Made by a program: the position numbers and the translations under genes
Shown here: positions 15,837 through 25,350 of the stretch, one piece after another
Layout of the letters: every line of letters starts with the position of its first letter
How positions within the stretch are numbered: the first letter of the stretch is position 1
Assembly (NCBI GenBank): GCA_019421015.1
Contig: JAHZGC010000015.1
Location: 17,773 to 81,772, forward strand
DNA length: 64,000 nt
DNA from: Coriobacteriaceae bacterium
GTDB lineage: Bacteria > Actinomycetota > Coriobacteriia > Coriobacteriales > UMGS124
Direction: 5' to 3'
Notes under the pieces: generated by a model
What the model saw: only the letters and a program-made list of their open reading frames with translations
Databases searched by the model: none
Told to the model about the DNA's origin: nothing

Positions 15837-17204
15837 ATGCCGGTGACCACCGAACGTGGATGGCGTTTGCTGCCCGAGCGAAACATGGCATGGGCACTGG
15901 GCGTTTCTCCACTGCTGATCTGTGTGTTCCAGTTTCTCTTTTATACTCCCAGCTCGGTCGAGGCGGCCAAGTCGGCGCTGCTGTACGGTGCCGCCCTGGT
16001 GGGATCTATTGCGGGCTGTTTGGTATGCATGGTGGCGGCACGCAGGGGAGGGGGACGAAGCCGGGCTCTTGCGGTTGGTTTTGGCTGTATGCTTGAGGCC
16101 GCATGGATCATCCTGTTGGTGGACTATCGAACCCAAGGATTGCCGACGTGCATCGCATCGTTCTTCGTGGGTGCGTCGGCAGTGGGCCTGCTCGTGCTGT
16201 GGGCGTGCGTGGACCGTTCAAAGAGCCCTCGTTGCGAGTTGGCTCAGTGTGCTCTGGCGGTCGCGGTCGCCTTTGCCATGCAGATGGTGTTTAACGGGGC
16301 GCTCAATTTGTCGTTTTTGAGTCACGCGTGCACCGTGCTGACGACGGCGCTCCTGGTCGTGTTTCAAACAAAGCTCCGAGACGACCCGGGCGCGGACGAC
16401 ATGCGTAAACAAAGGGCCGGTGATGCCCGGTATTGCTTAAAGAGTTCTTCTTGGCTGGTCAGCATCGTCGTTGTGGGTGTCCTCGGTGCGGGTTTGGCCG
16501 TGCTGGGGCACGGAGGCCACCATATCGAATATGCCGCGGGGCTGTTGTGCGTCATGAGTGCCGTCCCCCTTTTTGCACGAGGAGAACAATCCTTCCCGCT
16601 GCTTGGCGTAGAGGCGCTCCCGGCCTCCATGGTGGCGCTGTGCGCGGCGGCCCTGCTCGACAGCATGCTCCCCTTCGTGCTTTACATGGCGGCGGTGTGC
16701 CTGTTCTTGATGTGGACGGTGCTGCACGATCGCGTAGAAGGGCAGATGCTTGCGGCCGCAGACCTGGGGGAGACGGCCCGCAGCGTGCTGTGGGTTACGG
16801 TCGCACTGGCGGTGGGGTTTGCGGCGGCGTGCTGTGCCTTGCGGGCGAGCGACTGCACGATGGTGCAGGCGTGTATGGTGCTTGTCGCGTTGCTCGCCGT
16901 GGCCGGCTATGCCTGGCTTACCGTGCTGTTTGTGTTTGACGACCGGGTGCACGGCGATAGGGCGTCCGTCGAGGGGGACGTGAAAGGGGCGTTTGCGGCA
17001 TGGGGGTTTTCTCCTCGTGAGGCCCAGGTGGGCCAACTGCTTTATGAGGGGCATAGCCTCGACGAGATTTGCCGTGCGCTTGACATGGCCGAGGGGACGG
17101 CTAAAACCCACGTGCGCCACATCTACGAGAAGAGCGGGACACACAGCAAGGTGGAGCTCCATATAGCCGTGAACAAGAGGCTGGGCAGCCCCGACCGCGC
17201 GTGA
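15837..17204 (+). CDS. Membrane-anchored LuxR-type transcriptional regulator
   Basis: 455 residues from ATG 15837, which has GGATGGGGGCG upstream; an in-frame ATG four codons earlier (15825) has a weaker ribosome site. About ten to twelve hydrophobic spans fill residues ~20-380. The C-terminal LuxR domain reads WGFSPREAQVGQLLYEG, with recognition helix MAEGTAKTHVRHIYEK and HSKVELHIAVN. The gene is divergent from the flavoprotein at 13966-15489, its likely target, and its stop lies only 20 bases from the stop of the convergent LuxR gene at 17225. Confidence 0.85.
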   Translation: MPVTTERGWRLLPERNMAWALGVSPLLICVFQFLFYTPSSVEAAKSALLYGAALVGSIAGCLVCMVAARRGGGRSRALAVGFGCMLEAAWIILLVDYRTQGLPTCIASFFVGASAVGLLVLWACVDRSKSPRCELAQCALAVAVAFAMQMVFNGALNLSFLSHACTVLTTALLVVFQTKLRDDPGADDMRKQRAGDARYCLKSSSWLVSIVVVGVLGAGLAVLGHGGHHIEYAAGLLCVMSAVPLFARGEQSFPLLGVEALPASMVALCAAALLDSMLPFVLYMAAVCLFLMWTVLHDRVEGQMLAAADLGETARSVLWVTVALAVGFAAACCALRASDCTMVQACMVLVALLAVAGYAWLTVLFVFDDRVHGDRASVEGDVKGAFAAWGFSPREAQVGQLLYEGHSLDEICRALDMAEGTAKTHVRHIYEKSGTHSKVELHIAVNKRLGSPDRA

Positions 17205-17224
17205 CCCTCTCGTCTACCGCGCCC

Positions 17225-18808
17225 CTATGCTCCCAGATCCTCCACCATGTCGAGCAGCCCCTGGCGATTGCGGACGCCCATCTTTTGGTAGATGTGCCGC
17301 GTGTGGGTGCTTACCGTGCCCTGCGAGATGTGCAGCTCCTCCTGGATGCGGGCTATGGTGCGTCCTTTGATGATGAGCGGCAGCACCTCGGCCTCGCGCG
17401 GGGTGAGCCCGTAGCGCCCTGCGAGCAGGCTGGCCACGGCGGCGGTGCGGTCCTCGCGCGGCGCGGACGTCCCGTCCCCTCTTTCGGCGGTGTCGGGCTC
17501 GCGGTAACCCTCTGCGCTCCCGCCCTCTTCGTCGGTCATCTCGCCGAGGCTCGTCTCGGTCAGGTCCTTCTCGGTGAAGAGAAAGAGGTTTGCGACCACG
17601 ATGATTAAGGTGAGCACCAGGGCAACGACGTTCAGATGGGCCACGCCCATCCCCATGACGTCTACAAGCAGATGGCCCAGGCCGTTGCCGGCCAGCTCCC
17701 CGGCGTACAGGGCGCAGAAGGCAAGGCCAAAGGTGCGCGTCGCATATTGGTCGAAGTAGTTGCTGATGTCGATGCACACCGCGCTCAGGACCACGGCGAA
17801 GGCCGTGTACGCCCCAAAGACGACCACGTTCGAGTAGATGAACGAGCCTCCGAACACGAAGGGCGTCATGAGGCAGCCCACGGCCATGAGCAGGGTGGTC
17901 GCCCGGTAGGCGTAGGTCACAAAGCCGTGTTTGCAAAAATGGGCCACGGCGAGGGCCACGGCAACGACGGCCACGACGCCCAGGGCGAGCAGGACCTCGT
18001 AGTGCTGGGGCACAGGAACGAACTTGAACCCCGTGAGCACGTCTGAAAAGCCCGCCACCAGGCCAAACAGTGCGCAGGCCGCCAGGCCGCGGGCGAACAT
18101 GCGCCGGGTGCGCCGCATGAGCCCGTGGGGGCGCGCAGGACGGGGCCGCTCCGGTCGGTGGAAGGCGGCCCGACGCAAGAGCCATCCCGAGGCGCCCACG
18201 CCGAGCAGCACCGCCACGCTTGCGGCCAGCGGGGGTACCAGCGAGAGCACGATGTCGAGCGCGGCCGCCGCCATCCAGGCGAGCGATATCTCGGCCATGG
18301 CGCGGCGGGCCCCCACATCGCTGTAGAGGCGTCCCCAGCCCAAAAAGAGCGTGCCCGAAGCGAGGCCGGTGCCCACGGCACTCACCACGATGAGCACCGC
18401 GCTCAGGCCCTCGATGGAGTTCACGAACAGAAGCAGCGACGTGGAGGCCACCAGGGCCGCGGTGGCGCCTGCGATGACGTTGCGCGAGAGCACCCGCTTG
18501 TCAGAGTTGCGCACGGCAAAGGAGAAGGACCCCAGCGCCACGGCGAGCAGGGCCAGGGAGAGCATCTGGTCAAAGTAGAGCACCGGCCGTGTCTCCCCCT
18601 CGGCCGAAAGAAAGAAGAACGTGTTGTAGAAGATGGCGCACAGCCACAGGTTGTACAGCGCGTAGCCCGCGATGCGCAGGGCCGAGAGCGGCCGGGGTGT
18701 GGCAGGTCCCGCCTCGCCGCCGCGCGTCTGCAGGACGTCGGCCGACGGCGTGCTGCGGTTTTTTTCGGCCATGGCGGCGACGCTGCGGCGCACTCCTGCG
18801 ATGCCCAT
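17225..18808 (-). CDS. Membrane-anchored LuxR-type transcriptional regulator
   Basis: 527 residues. I choose ATG 18808 because GGGAGAGAGGGAACC lies directly upstream; an ATG 11 codons earlier has none. A ~50-residue polar leader is followed by about twelve hydrophobic spans (residues ~55-410), then an acidic linker of ~60 residues. The C-terminal LuxR domain reads YGLTPREAEVLPLIIKG, recognition helix ISQGTVSTHTRHIYQK and NRQGLLDMVE. It is divergent from the molybdoenzyme operon at 19258, which it probably regulates. The longer polar leader and linker distinguish it from the other LuxR proteins here. Confidence 0.85.
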   Translation of the reverse strand: MGIAGVRRSVAAMAEKNRSTPSADVLQTRGGEAGPATPRPLSALRIAGYALYNLWLCAIFYNTFFFLSAEGETRPVLYFDQMLSLALLAVALGSFSFAVRNSDKRVLSRNVIAGATAALVASTSLLLFVNSIEGLSAVLIVVSAVGTGLASGTLFLGWGRLYSDVGARRAMAEISLAWMAAAALDIVLSLVPPLAASVAVLLGVGASGWLLRRAAFHRPERPRPARPHGLMRRTRRMFARGLAACALFGLVAGFSDVLTGFKFVPVPQHYEVLLALGVVAVVAVALAVAHFCKHGFVTYAYRATTLLMAVGCLMTPFVFGGSFIYSNVVVFGAYTAFAVVLSAVCIDISNYFDQYATRTFGLAFCALYAGELAGNGLGHLLVDVMGMGVAHLNVVALVLTLIIVVANLFLFTEKDLTETSLGEMTDEEGGSAEGYREPDTAERGDGTSAPREDRTAAVASLLAGRYGLTPREAEVLPLIIKGRTIARIQEELHISQGTVSTHTRHIYQKMGVRNRQGLLDMVEDLGA

Positions 18809-19257
18809 GCGGTTCCCTCTCTCCCGTGATGGGGCAAGCATACCTCATAGGGGCCGCCCGTTTCTCCCGGCGGCCGTGCAAAGGTGTCGCAACTTTTTAT
18901 GATAGGTGCCCGGCGCGTGCCGCACGGGGGGCTCGCCTGCGGTGCGTCTGCCAGAACGGCGGGGCGGCCCCTGTGGGGTGCCCGGGACGCTTAATAGATA
19001 AAAAACAAGGCGTTTACCTGCGTCGATTCAGGTCAATCAGAATAATTTACGATGTCTTTCTCGTGCCTTTATCACGCTTCTTCATGACTTCAAAACTTCC
19101 GCTCATAACTCTCGGAGATGTGCGGCGGCCCCCGGGCCGGCAAACTGTGGAACCAGCGTCGCGATGCCGCCCGCAGGTGCCCGGAATCACCGGGGCGGCC
19201 GTGACGCCCCCGATTTACACGAGCACCACCTACGAGAAGGAAGAGAGAGGAGAGGGA
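18809..19257. promoter_or_regulatory. Promoter region of the 19258 molybdoenzyme operon
   Basis: This gap has an unusually AT-rich stretch (about 18990-19110) and no gene. TTTACCTGCG is at 19013-19022, in the same orientation relative to the downstream reductase as the other copies of this motif and 236 bases upstream of its ATG. AATAATTTACGATG shortly after it could hold a -10. TTTTTATGATAGG near 18893-18905 may serve either direction. Confidence 0.4.
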
Positions 19258-22239
19258 ATGGGACGACTGAATCTCACGCGTCGAGACTTCGTCAAGGCCG
19301 CCGCCGTCACCGCCGCCGCTGCTGCGTTTGCAGGTGGCACAACGGCTGCCCTGGCCGAGGTCGAGCACGCTGAGACCATCACGACCATCATGGACACCGA
19401 CACGATCGCCGTTAAGACCTGCTGCCGCGGCTGCGGCAAGATGGAGTGCGGCGTGAAGGTCATCGTCAAGGACGGCCGTGCCATCCGCGTGGAGGGCGAC
19501 GAGGGCGCCTACCAGTCGATGGGCAACTGCTGCACCAAGAGCCAGTCCTCCATCCAGGCCGCCTACCACCCCGACCGCCTGCTCTACCCCATGAAGCGCA
19601 CCAACCCCAAGGGCGACAACGACCCGGGCTGGGTCCGTATCAGCTGGGACGAGGCCATCGACACCATCTGCACCAAGATGAAGGAGATCCAGGACCAGTA
19701 CGGCGGAGAGGCCATCGCGCTGGAGGTCGGTACCTCGCGCATCTGGTGCATGCATGCCGAGTCCTGCCTCAAGATCCTGTTCAACACCCCCAACAACCTG
19801 GAGGCTTGGCAGATCTGCAAGGGCCCGCGCCACTTTGCCACCTCGAACTACGCCGACTCCTGCCGCACCACCGTCGACGTGGCCACCCGCGCCGACGTGC
19901 ACATCTCGGTCGACCCGCGCCAGGCCAACCTGGGCAAGGAGGCCGACTACTGGCAGTCGCTGCGCACCGGCACCGACGGCGCCCTGGCCCTGGCCTGGAC
20001 CAACGTCATCATCGAGAACGGCCTGATCGACGAGCTCTACACCAAGAAGTGGACCAACGCCCCGTTCCTGGTGTGCGAGGACATCGAGCCGAGCGGCTTC
20101 CCGGTGAACCTGAACGACGGCTCCTACTACGACCTCAAGACCCGCCTGCTCAAGGAGTCCGACGTCGTCGAGGGCGGCTCTCCCTACAAGTTCTTTGTGC
20201 ACGACGACAACTGGGAGGCCCTCAAGGCCGACGGCATCGAGCACCAGTACGGCGAGTTCACCTGGTTCAACGCCGACCAGGAGGGCGTCATCGACAACAC
20301 CGGCGGCTTCTGGGAGGGCGAGAACTACGACTCCATGAGGGCGCGCGAGGGCAAGGAGGCCAACCAGGCCAACCTGCTCAAGGGCCAGACCCAGGGCCAC
20401 GTGCCGGATCTGATGCCCTTTGACCCGGCCATCGACCCCGCCCTCACCGGCGAGTTCGAGATCGAGCTCAAGGACGGCAAGAAGCACAAGGTGCGCCCGG
20501 TCTGGGAGTACTACCGCGAGCGCGCCGCCGAGTTCTCGCCCGAGATCGCGGCCGAGATCACCGGCATCCCCGCCGAGGAGATCGTCGCCGCGGCCACGGC
20601 CTATGGCACCCGCATCGACCCGGAGACCGGCTACGGCAACGGCGGCATCCAGTACATGCTCGCCATCGAGCACGCCTGTAACGCCATCCAGAACTGCCGC
20701 GCCCTCGACAACCTCACGGGCATCACGGGCAACATCGACATCCCCGGCGGCAACCGCTCCACCACCATCGTCCCGATCGACGGCGACCTGCAGGGCTTCG
20801 GCGCCTGGGTCCCCGGCGCTTCTCAGCCGGCCCCCGAGGTCAACGCCAAGCAGCTCGGCCGCGAGCCCTTCCCCGTGCTCGGCTGGTGGGGCAACTGGGC
20901 CGACATGAACACCACGTTCAACGCGATGCTCACCGGCGAGCCCTACCCCGTGCGCGCCCTGTGGAACGAGTCGGGCAACTTCATGTGCGCCTGCAACTCG
21001 ACCTTTGCCTGGGAGGCCCTGAACTCGCTCGACTTCATGGTCGACCTGAACCTGTGGCACGCTCCCTCCACCGATGCGGCCGACATCATCCTGCCCGTCG
21101 CCCACTGGATCGAGCTCTCGAGCCCGCGCGCCAGCCAGGGCTCGGCCGGCGCCATGGGCGCCACCGTCAAGTGCGTGGAGCCGCCGGCGGAGGCCCTGTA
21201 CGACCCCGAGATCGTCATGAAGGTCTACGAGGGCATGGGCGTGCCCTGGACCAACGAGGAGGGCAACGAGTGGCCCGACATCAACTGGCAGCTCGACGAC
21301 TCCATCAAGCTCTTCTCCGACGAGGAGTACATCAAGCAGTACTGGACCGTTGAGAACGGCCAGGTCGTGAACGTGGAGCAGAAGGGCAAGCCCTTCAGCG
21401 AGCTCAAGCCCAAGTACGAGCACTGGGCCGACTACGTGCGCGACTTCCAGAACAACGGCTGGTGGCAGGCCAAGGATGTGGAGCCCGAGATGTGGGGCAC
21501 CTACCGTCGCTACCAGACCGGCGGCTTCCGCGGCCGCGACAAGCTCTGGGCCCGTCTGGACTGCACCTCCGGCCTGCCCGGCGTGGGCGACTGGAAGCCC
21601 GGCTTCTTCACGCCCACGATGAAGCAGGAGATCTGGTCCACGGTCATGGAGACCTACATGCCCGACCACCCCGAGTGGGTGCTGCCCAGCTGGGAGGAGG
21701 GCCCCCACGGCCCCAACTCGGCCGACGCCGAGGAGTACCCGCTCACCTGCACCACCGGCCGCCGCATCCCGGTGTACTTCCACTCCGAGCACCGTCAGCT
21801 GCCCTGGTGCCGCGAGCTGTGGCCTGTGCCCCGCGTCGAGATCCATCCCGAGACCGCCGCTGAGTACGGCATCGAGCAGGGCGACTGGGTGTGGATCGAG
21901 ACCCCCTACGGCAAGATCCGCGAGTGCGCCGACCTCTACTACGGCGTGGACCGCAAGACCATCAACTGCGAGCACACCTGGTGGTACCCGGAGGTGCAGG
22001 ATTCCGGCCACGGCTTCCAGCTCTCCCAGGTCAACCAGCTCATCGACCGCAACGCCCAGGACCCGATCTCGGGCACCTCGAACCTGCGCGCCTACCAGGT
22101 GAAGATCTACAAGGCCACGCCCGAGAACTCGCCGTTCGGCAACCCCGTTCCCTGCGACTCCAACGGCGTCGAGATCATCCACGACGCCAGCGACCCGCGC
22201 CTCAAGGAATGGCTGCCCACCTATGAAGGGAGGCTCTAA
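19258..22239 (+). CDS. Tat-exported molybdopterin enzyme resembling catechol dehydroxylases (possible internal deletion)
   Basis: 993 residues; ATG 19258 follows GGAGAGGGA. The Tat signal is LTRRDFVKAAAVTAAAAA. The 4Fe-4S motif is CCRGCGKMECGVKV...CCTKSQ; EAWQICKGPRHFAT probably includes the metal ligand. The length, CCRGCGKMEC, QAAYHPDRL and the C-terminal RRIPVYFHSEHRQLPWCRELWPVPR recall the Eggerthella dopamine and catechol dehydroxylase group, so reductive removal of an aromatic hydroxyl is a reasonable guess. Odd point: after HFAT (residue 195) the sequence passes straight to SNYADSCR. The conserved VxWGxNP-type cofactor segment, present in the two paralogues here, is missing, so activity is doubtful. 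First gene of a long plus-strand operon. Confidence 0.85.
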   Translation: MGRLNLTRRDFVKAAAVTAAAAAFAGGTTAALAEVEHAETITTIMDTDTIAVKTCCRGCGKMECGVKVIVKDGRAIRVEGDEGAYQSMGNCCTKSQSSIQAAYHPDRLLYPMKRTNPKGDNDPGWVRISWDEAIDTICTKMKEIQDQYGGEAIALEVGTSRIWCMHAESCLKILFNTPNNLEAWQICKGPRHFATSNYADSCRTTVDVATRADVHISVDPRQANLGKEADYWQSLRTGTDGALALAWTNVIIENGLIDELYTKKWTNAPFLVCEDIEPSGFPVNLNDGSYYDLKTRLLKESDVVEGGSPYKFFVHDDNWEALKADGIEHQYGEFTWFNADQEGVIDNTGGFWEGENYDSMRAREGKEANQANLLKGQTQGHVPDLMPFDPAIDPALTGEFEIELKDGKKHKVRPVWEYYRERAAEFSPEIAAEITGIPAEEIVAAATAYGTRIDPETGYGNGGIQYMLAIEHACNAIQNCRALDNLTGITGNIDIPGGNRSTTIVPIDGDLQGFGAWVPGASQPAPEVNAKQLGREPFPVLGWWGNWADMNTTFNAMLTGEPYPVRALWNESGNFMCACNSTFAWEALNSLDFMVDLNLWHAPSTDAADIILPVAHWIELSSPRASQGSAGAMGATVKCVEPPAEALYDPEIVMKVYEGMGVPWTNEEGNEWPDINWQLDDSIKLFSDEEYIKQYWTVENGQVVNVEQKGKPFSELKPKYEHWADYVRDFQNNGWWQAKDVEPEMWGTYRRYQTGGFRGRDKLWARLDCTSGLPGVGDWKPGFFTPTMKQEIWSTVMETYMPDHPEWVLPSWEEGPHGPNSADAEEYPLTCTTGRRIPVYFHSEHRQLPWCRELWPVPRVEIHPETAAEYGIEQGDWVWIETPYGKIRECADLYYGVDRKTINCEHTWWYPEVQDSGHGFQLSQVNQLIDRNAQDPISGTSNLRAYQVKIYKATPENSPFGNPVPCDSNGVEIIHDASDPRLKEWLPTYEGRL

Positions 22240-22242
22240 GCT

Positions 22243-22929
22243 ATGCAGAAGGCAATCATCACCGACCTCAACCGCTGCGTCGGCTGCCTGGCCTGCAGCG
22301 TCGCCTGCAAGGCCCTGAACGAAGTGCCCATCGGCCAGTTCTGGAACCGCGTGGTGCGCGTGGGACCGAACCCCGAGTTCGAGGGCGCCGACTACCCAGA
22401 CGTGTACATGTACTTCCTGCCGGTCACCTGCCAGCACTGCGCCACCCCCGAGTGCACCGCGGTGTGCCCCACCGGTGCCAGCGTCAAGACCGAGGACGGC
22501 ACCGTGCAGATCGACAAGGAGCTCTGCATCGGCTGCGGCGCCTGCCTCGACGCCTGCCCCTACGGCGTGCGCTACATCAACGCCGACACCAACGTGGCCG
22601 AGAAGTGCACCATGTGCGCCCAGGCGCTCTCTGAGGACGACAACGCCGTGCCCCAGTGCGTCTCTCAGTGCGGCGGCAACGCCCGCTGGGTCGGCGACAT
22701 CGACGAGGGCTACGACTCCTTCGTCGGTGCCTTTGAGACCGACGGCGACATCACCGGCGAGCGTCGCCGCATGATGGAGTTCATCGAGCCCTTTACCGAC
22801 GACCAGGTCTACAGGCTCCCCGACCTGGGCAACGGCCCGCAGTGCGCCTACATCCTGCGCGGCCACAAGTGGTACGGCAACGACGGCGGCCTCGACCCGG
22901 CCCACACGGCCCAGCACCAGGGGGAGTAG
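22243..22929 (+). CDS. DmsB-type 4Fe-4S electron-transfer subunit
   Basis: 228 residues starting three bases after the catalytic gene stop. Cysteine sets: CVGCLACSVAC (residues 11-21), CQHCATPECTAVCPTGA, CIGCGACLDACPYGVR and CTMCAQAL...CVSQC. The GHKWYGNDGG tail is seen in NrfC/DmsB relatives. It would carry electrons from the membrane anchor at 22933 to the molybdoenzyme. Tight spacing on both sides indicates one transcript and co-assembly. Confidence 0.93.
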   Translation: MQKAIITDLNRCVGCLACSVACKALNEVPIGQFWNRVVRVGPNPEFEGADYPDVYMYFLPVTCQHCATPECTAVCPTGASVKTEDGTVQIDKELCIGCGACLDACPYGVRYINADTNVAEKCTMCAQALSEDDNAVPQCVSQCGGNARWVGDIDEGYDSFVGAFETDGDITGERRRMMEFIEPFTDDQVYRLPDLGNGPQCAYILRGHKWYGNDGGLDPAHTAQHQGE

Positions 22930-22932
22930 GCC

Positions 22933-23823
22933 ATGGGCGTGTCGTGGCTTTTGCTCGGCTACGCCGTGTGCGCGATCGTGGCATGCGGCACCCTGGGGGC
23001 GCAGGGCGTCTGCGCCCTCAGGGGCCACGGCACCAAGGTCTCGATGCCCGCCACCGTGATCGCGTTGGCTGCCGCTCTTCTGAGCGGCGTCTTCGCGGTC
23101 GCGCGGCTCGGGCGCGTCGACCGCTTCCTCAACGTCTTCGGCAACCCCTCCTCGGCCATCGCCCAGGGCTACTACGCCCTGGTGATCCTGCTGGTGGTGG
23201 CCGTCGTGGCGGTGGTGGTCATGCGCCGCGCCGAGACGCCGGGGGAGATGCCCGCGTGGTGCGCCGCCCTGTGCGTGCTGGTGGGCCTGCTGGGGGTCTA
23301 CGCCCTGGCGGCCAACCTCACGGCCACGGTGCACAACGCGGCCAAGACCTGGCTCACGGCGGCCTACGTGCTCTGCGCCGCCGTGGCCGTGGGAACGTTC
23401 GTCTGTGCGGCCGTGGAGGCCGTGCGCTCCCGCACCGTGGCTAAGGGCCTGGCCCTTGCGGCTGTGGGGGGGAGTGCCGCCACGGGCGTCATGGCGGTGG
23501 TCTACGCCCTGGTGGCTCCGGGTCTGGGGCTGCGCGTGGCGACGCTCACCACCTCGACCTACGGCATCGTGCCCGGCCACCCCTCGGGGACCTCGATCTC
23601 TGACGTGGCGGCCGGCCCCGGCATCGAGTCGCCCCTCTTCTGGGTCGTCGCGGTGGCGGTGGGGGCGGTTGTGCCCCTGGTGCTCGGTTGGATTACCCGC
23701 AAGGCCGAAGGCGCCTCCCGCGCCGTGGCGAGCGCCCTGTGCGCCGTCGCCGTGCTCGCGGGCGCCGGCGTGACCCTGGGGATGTTTGCCCTGGGGACCA
23801 GCGCCACCAAGATGTTCATGTAA
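22933..23823 (+). CDS. DmsC-type membrane anchor subunit
   Basis: 296 residues, three bases after the Fe-S gene stop. About eight hydrophobic spans are visible, starting with WLLLGYAVCAIVACGTLGAQ. The segment GRVDRFLNVFGNPSSAIAQGYYAL is typical of the DmsC family, and TYGIVPGHPSGTSI lies in a periplasmic-type loop. DmsC anchors oxidise menaquinol and pass electrons to the Fe-S subunit. This is the only molybdoenzyme locus in the window with its own anchor, so it is the only self-sufficient quinol-linked complex by gene content. Confidence 0.85.
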   Translation: MGVSWLLLGYAVCAIVACGTLGAQGVCALRGHGTKVSMPATVIALAAALLSGVFAVARLGRVDRFLNVFGNPSSAIAQGYYALVILLVVAVVAVVVMRRAETPGEMPAWCAALCVLVGLLGVYALAANLTATVHNAAKTWLTAAYVLCAAVAVGTFVCAAVEAVRSRTVAKGLALAAVGGSAATGVMAVVYALVAPGLGLRVATLTTSTYGIVPGHPSGTSISDVAAGPGIESPLFWVVAVAVGAVVPLVLGWITRKAEGASRAVASALCAVAVLAGAGVTLGMFALGTSATKMFM

Positions 23824-23828
23824 CTGCT

Positions 23829-23880
23829 TGCTTCGCGTGAGCCGCCCGGTCCTCCCCGTGGGCCGGGCGGCCGCGAAAGC
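23829..23880. terminator. Long hairpin after the anchor gene
   Basis: GCCGCCCGG (23841-23849) pairs with CCGGGCGGC (23863-23871), and the flanking GCTTCGCG and CGCGAAAGC extend the stem with one interruption. No T tract follows on the plus strand, so it may attenuate rather than stop transcription into the accessory genes. Confidence 0.45.
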
Positions 23881-23909
23881 CTCTGGTGAGGTACTGGCGA
23901 TTTGTGGCG

Positions 23910-23986
23910 GGCGCCGCTCGCCGCGTTCCGCAGGCGCTCACGTACGTCCAGTACGCATCGCGCCTGCGCGCCTCGCGACCGGCGCC
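23910..23986. repeat. Palindromic intergenic repeat, copy 2
   Basis: GGCGCCGCTCGC (23910-23921) pairs with GCGACCGGCGCC (23975-23986) with one mismatch. The inner GCAGGCGC/GCGCCTGC stem and the CACGTACGTCCAGTACGCAT core match copies 1 and 4 in reverse orientation. It sits between the anchor gene and the polyferredoxin. Confidence 0.75.
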
Positions 23987-24136
23987 TTTGCTTAAGAGGA
24001 CGGCGGCCAGTAGGCGTTCTGCACCTCTCAGCTTCTCACCAGGGGCTTTCGCCGCGACGCCGCGGGTGTGGCCTCCCCGGTCCTGCTCGCGGAGTTGTTC
24101 CCCGTGCCCATGTTCGTATCCCCGAAAGGAGCTGCC

Positions 24137-25350
24137 ATGACCAGTGCTGCCCGCAACGTGCTCGGCGTGCTCGAGCGCTTGGAGGGCCCCGACGTGGCGG
24201 TGCACCAGATGCGCTGCATCGACGTGCGCAACCGCAACGCCGGCTGCACCGCCTGTGCAGACGCCTGCACGAGCGGCACGATCAGCCTCGAGGACGGGCT
24301 GCTGAGCGTGCGCCCCGAGCTCTGCATTGGCTGCGGCACCTGCGCCACCGTGTGCCCCACCTGCGCCCTCGAGGCGCGCCATCCCACCGACGAAGACCTT
24401 TTGGCGAGCTGCCTTGCCGCCATGGAGGCTTCCGGCGGACACAGCCTGCTCGTGCTGTGCTCCAAGAACGCCGACGGTGCCTTCGGCCGCTACGACGAGG
24501 CCGTCTGTGCCGTGGTCGGCTGCCTGGGGCGCCTCGACGAGAGCCTGCTTGCCGGTCTGGCCGCCCGCGGCTGCGAGTCGGTCGAGCTGGTGGTGCGCGG
24601 CTGCGAGGGCTGCGCCCATGTGAGCGGTCTGCGTACCGCCGAGGCGGTGTGCGCCAGCACCTCCGAGCTGCTCGAGGCCTGGGGCAACCCCATCTCCATC
24701 GCCCTGGTCGACGACATCCCCGCCTGGGCCCGCTCCACCGCGCCGCTGGGCATGGTTTCCGAACGCCCCGCGGTGGCACCCGATGCCCAGGGTTTCTCCG
24801 CCGGTGACCTTTGCGCCTGCGACGCCGAAGCCGTTTCCGAAGCGCTTGAGGCCGCCCTGCTTGGGGCACCGTCTCCTGAGGACCCCGCCGCCCCGGTAGG
24901 GGAGAAGGCCCCGGAGCGCAGCCTGCCCCAGAAGGTGGGGCGCGACGGCACCCTTGCCCACCACAAGCCCACGCGCCGCGGGGTTCTTCTCCAGGCCCTG
25001 GGCGAGCTGGGTGAGCCGGCCCCCGTCACCGTGAGTACCCGCCTGTGGGGCGCCCTCTCCATCGACACCGAGGCCTGCGGGTCGTGCCGCCTGTGCGCGG
25101 TGTTCTGCCCCACGGGTGCCCTGCGCAAGTTCGACGACCGCGCGACTGCGTGCATTGCGGCTGCTGCGAGGCCATCTGCCCCAAGGGCGCCATTCACCTG
25201 GCAAACGAGGTCTTTGCCCCCGACCTGGTCGACGGGCATGTGGAGCGCTTCGAGATGCGCCCGCAAGAGATCGTGTCCGGCAAGGCGACCACCGTGGTGA
25301 ACAAGATGCGCAAGCTGCTCGTGGGCTCCAAGGCCGTCAACTTCGCCTAA
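24137..25350 (+). pseudogene. Frameshifted polyferredoxin with an MvhD-like middle domain
   Basis: ATG 24137 follows AAAGGAG. The first frame encodes CTACADAC and CIGCGTCATVCPTCAL (N-terminal 2[4Fe-4S] domain), then LLVLCSKN...AVVGCLGRLDESLLAGLAARG...VVRGCEGCAHVSG, which recalls the MvhD/hydrogenase delta domain, and then CGSCRLCAVFCPTGALRKFDDR. The expected second half, DCVHCGCCEAICPKGAIHL through VVNKMRKLLVGSKAVNFA (stop at 25350), lies in another frame. The break is in CCGCGCGAC at about 25139-25146; removing one CG dinucleotide (or adding one base) restores it. Intact, the protein would be ~404 residues with four 4Fe-4S clusters and could feed electrons into the complex. A sequencing error is possible. 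Confidence 0.75.

Noticed and set aside
18589..19257. Upstream extension of the dehydroxylase-like gene
   Set aside because: The frame is open upstream, but the ribosome site and Tat signal fix the start at 19258, and the extension overlaps the divergent LuxR gene.
19090..23580. A 1496-codon open frame on the minus strand opposite the molybdoenzyme operon
   Set aside because: It is an antisense shadow caused by high GC at third positions. The plus-strand proteins have full motifs and ribosome sites; the antisense translation is His/Gly/Val-rich with no family features.
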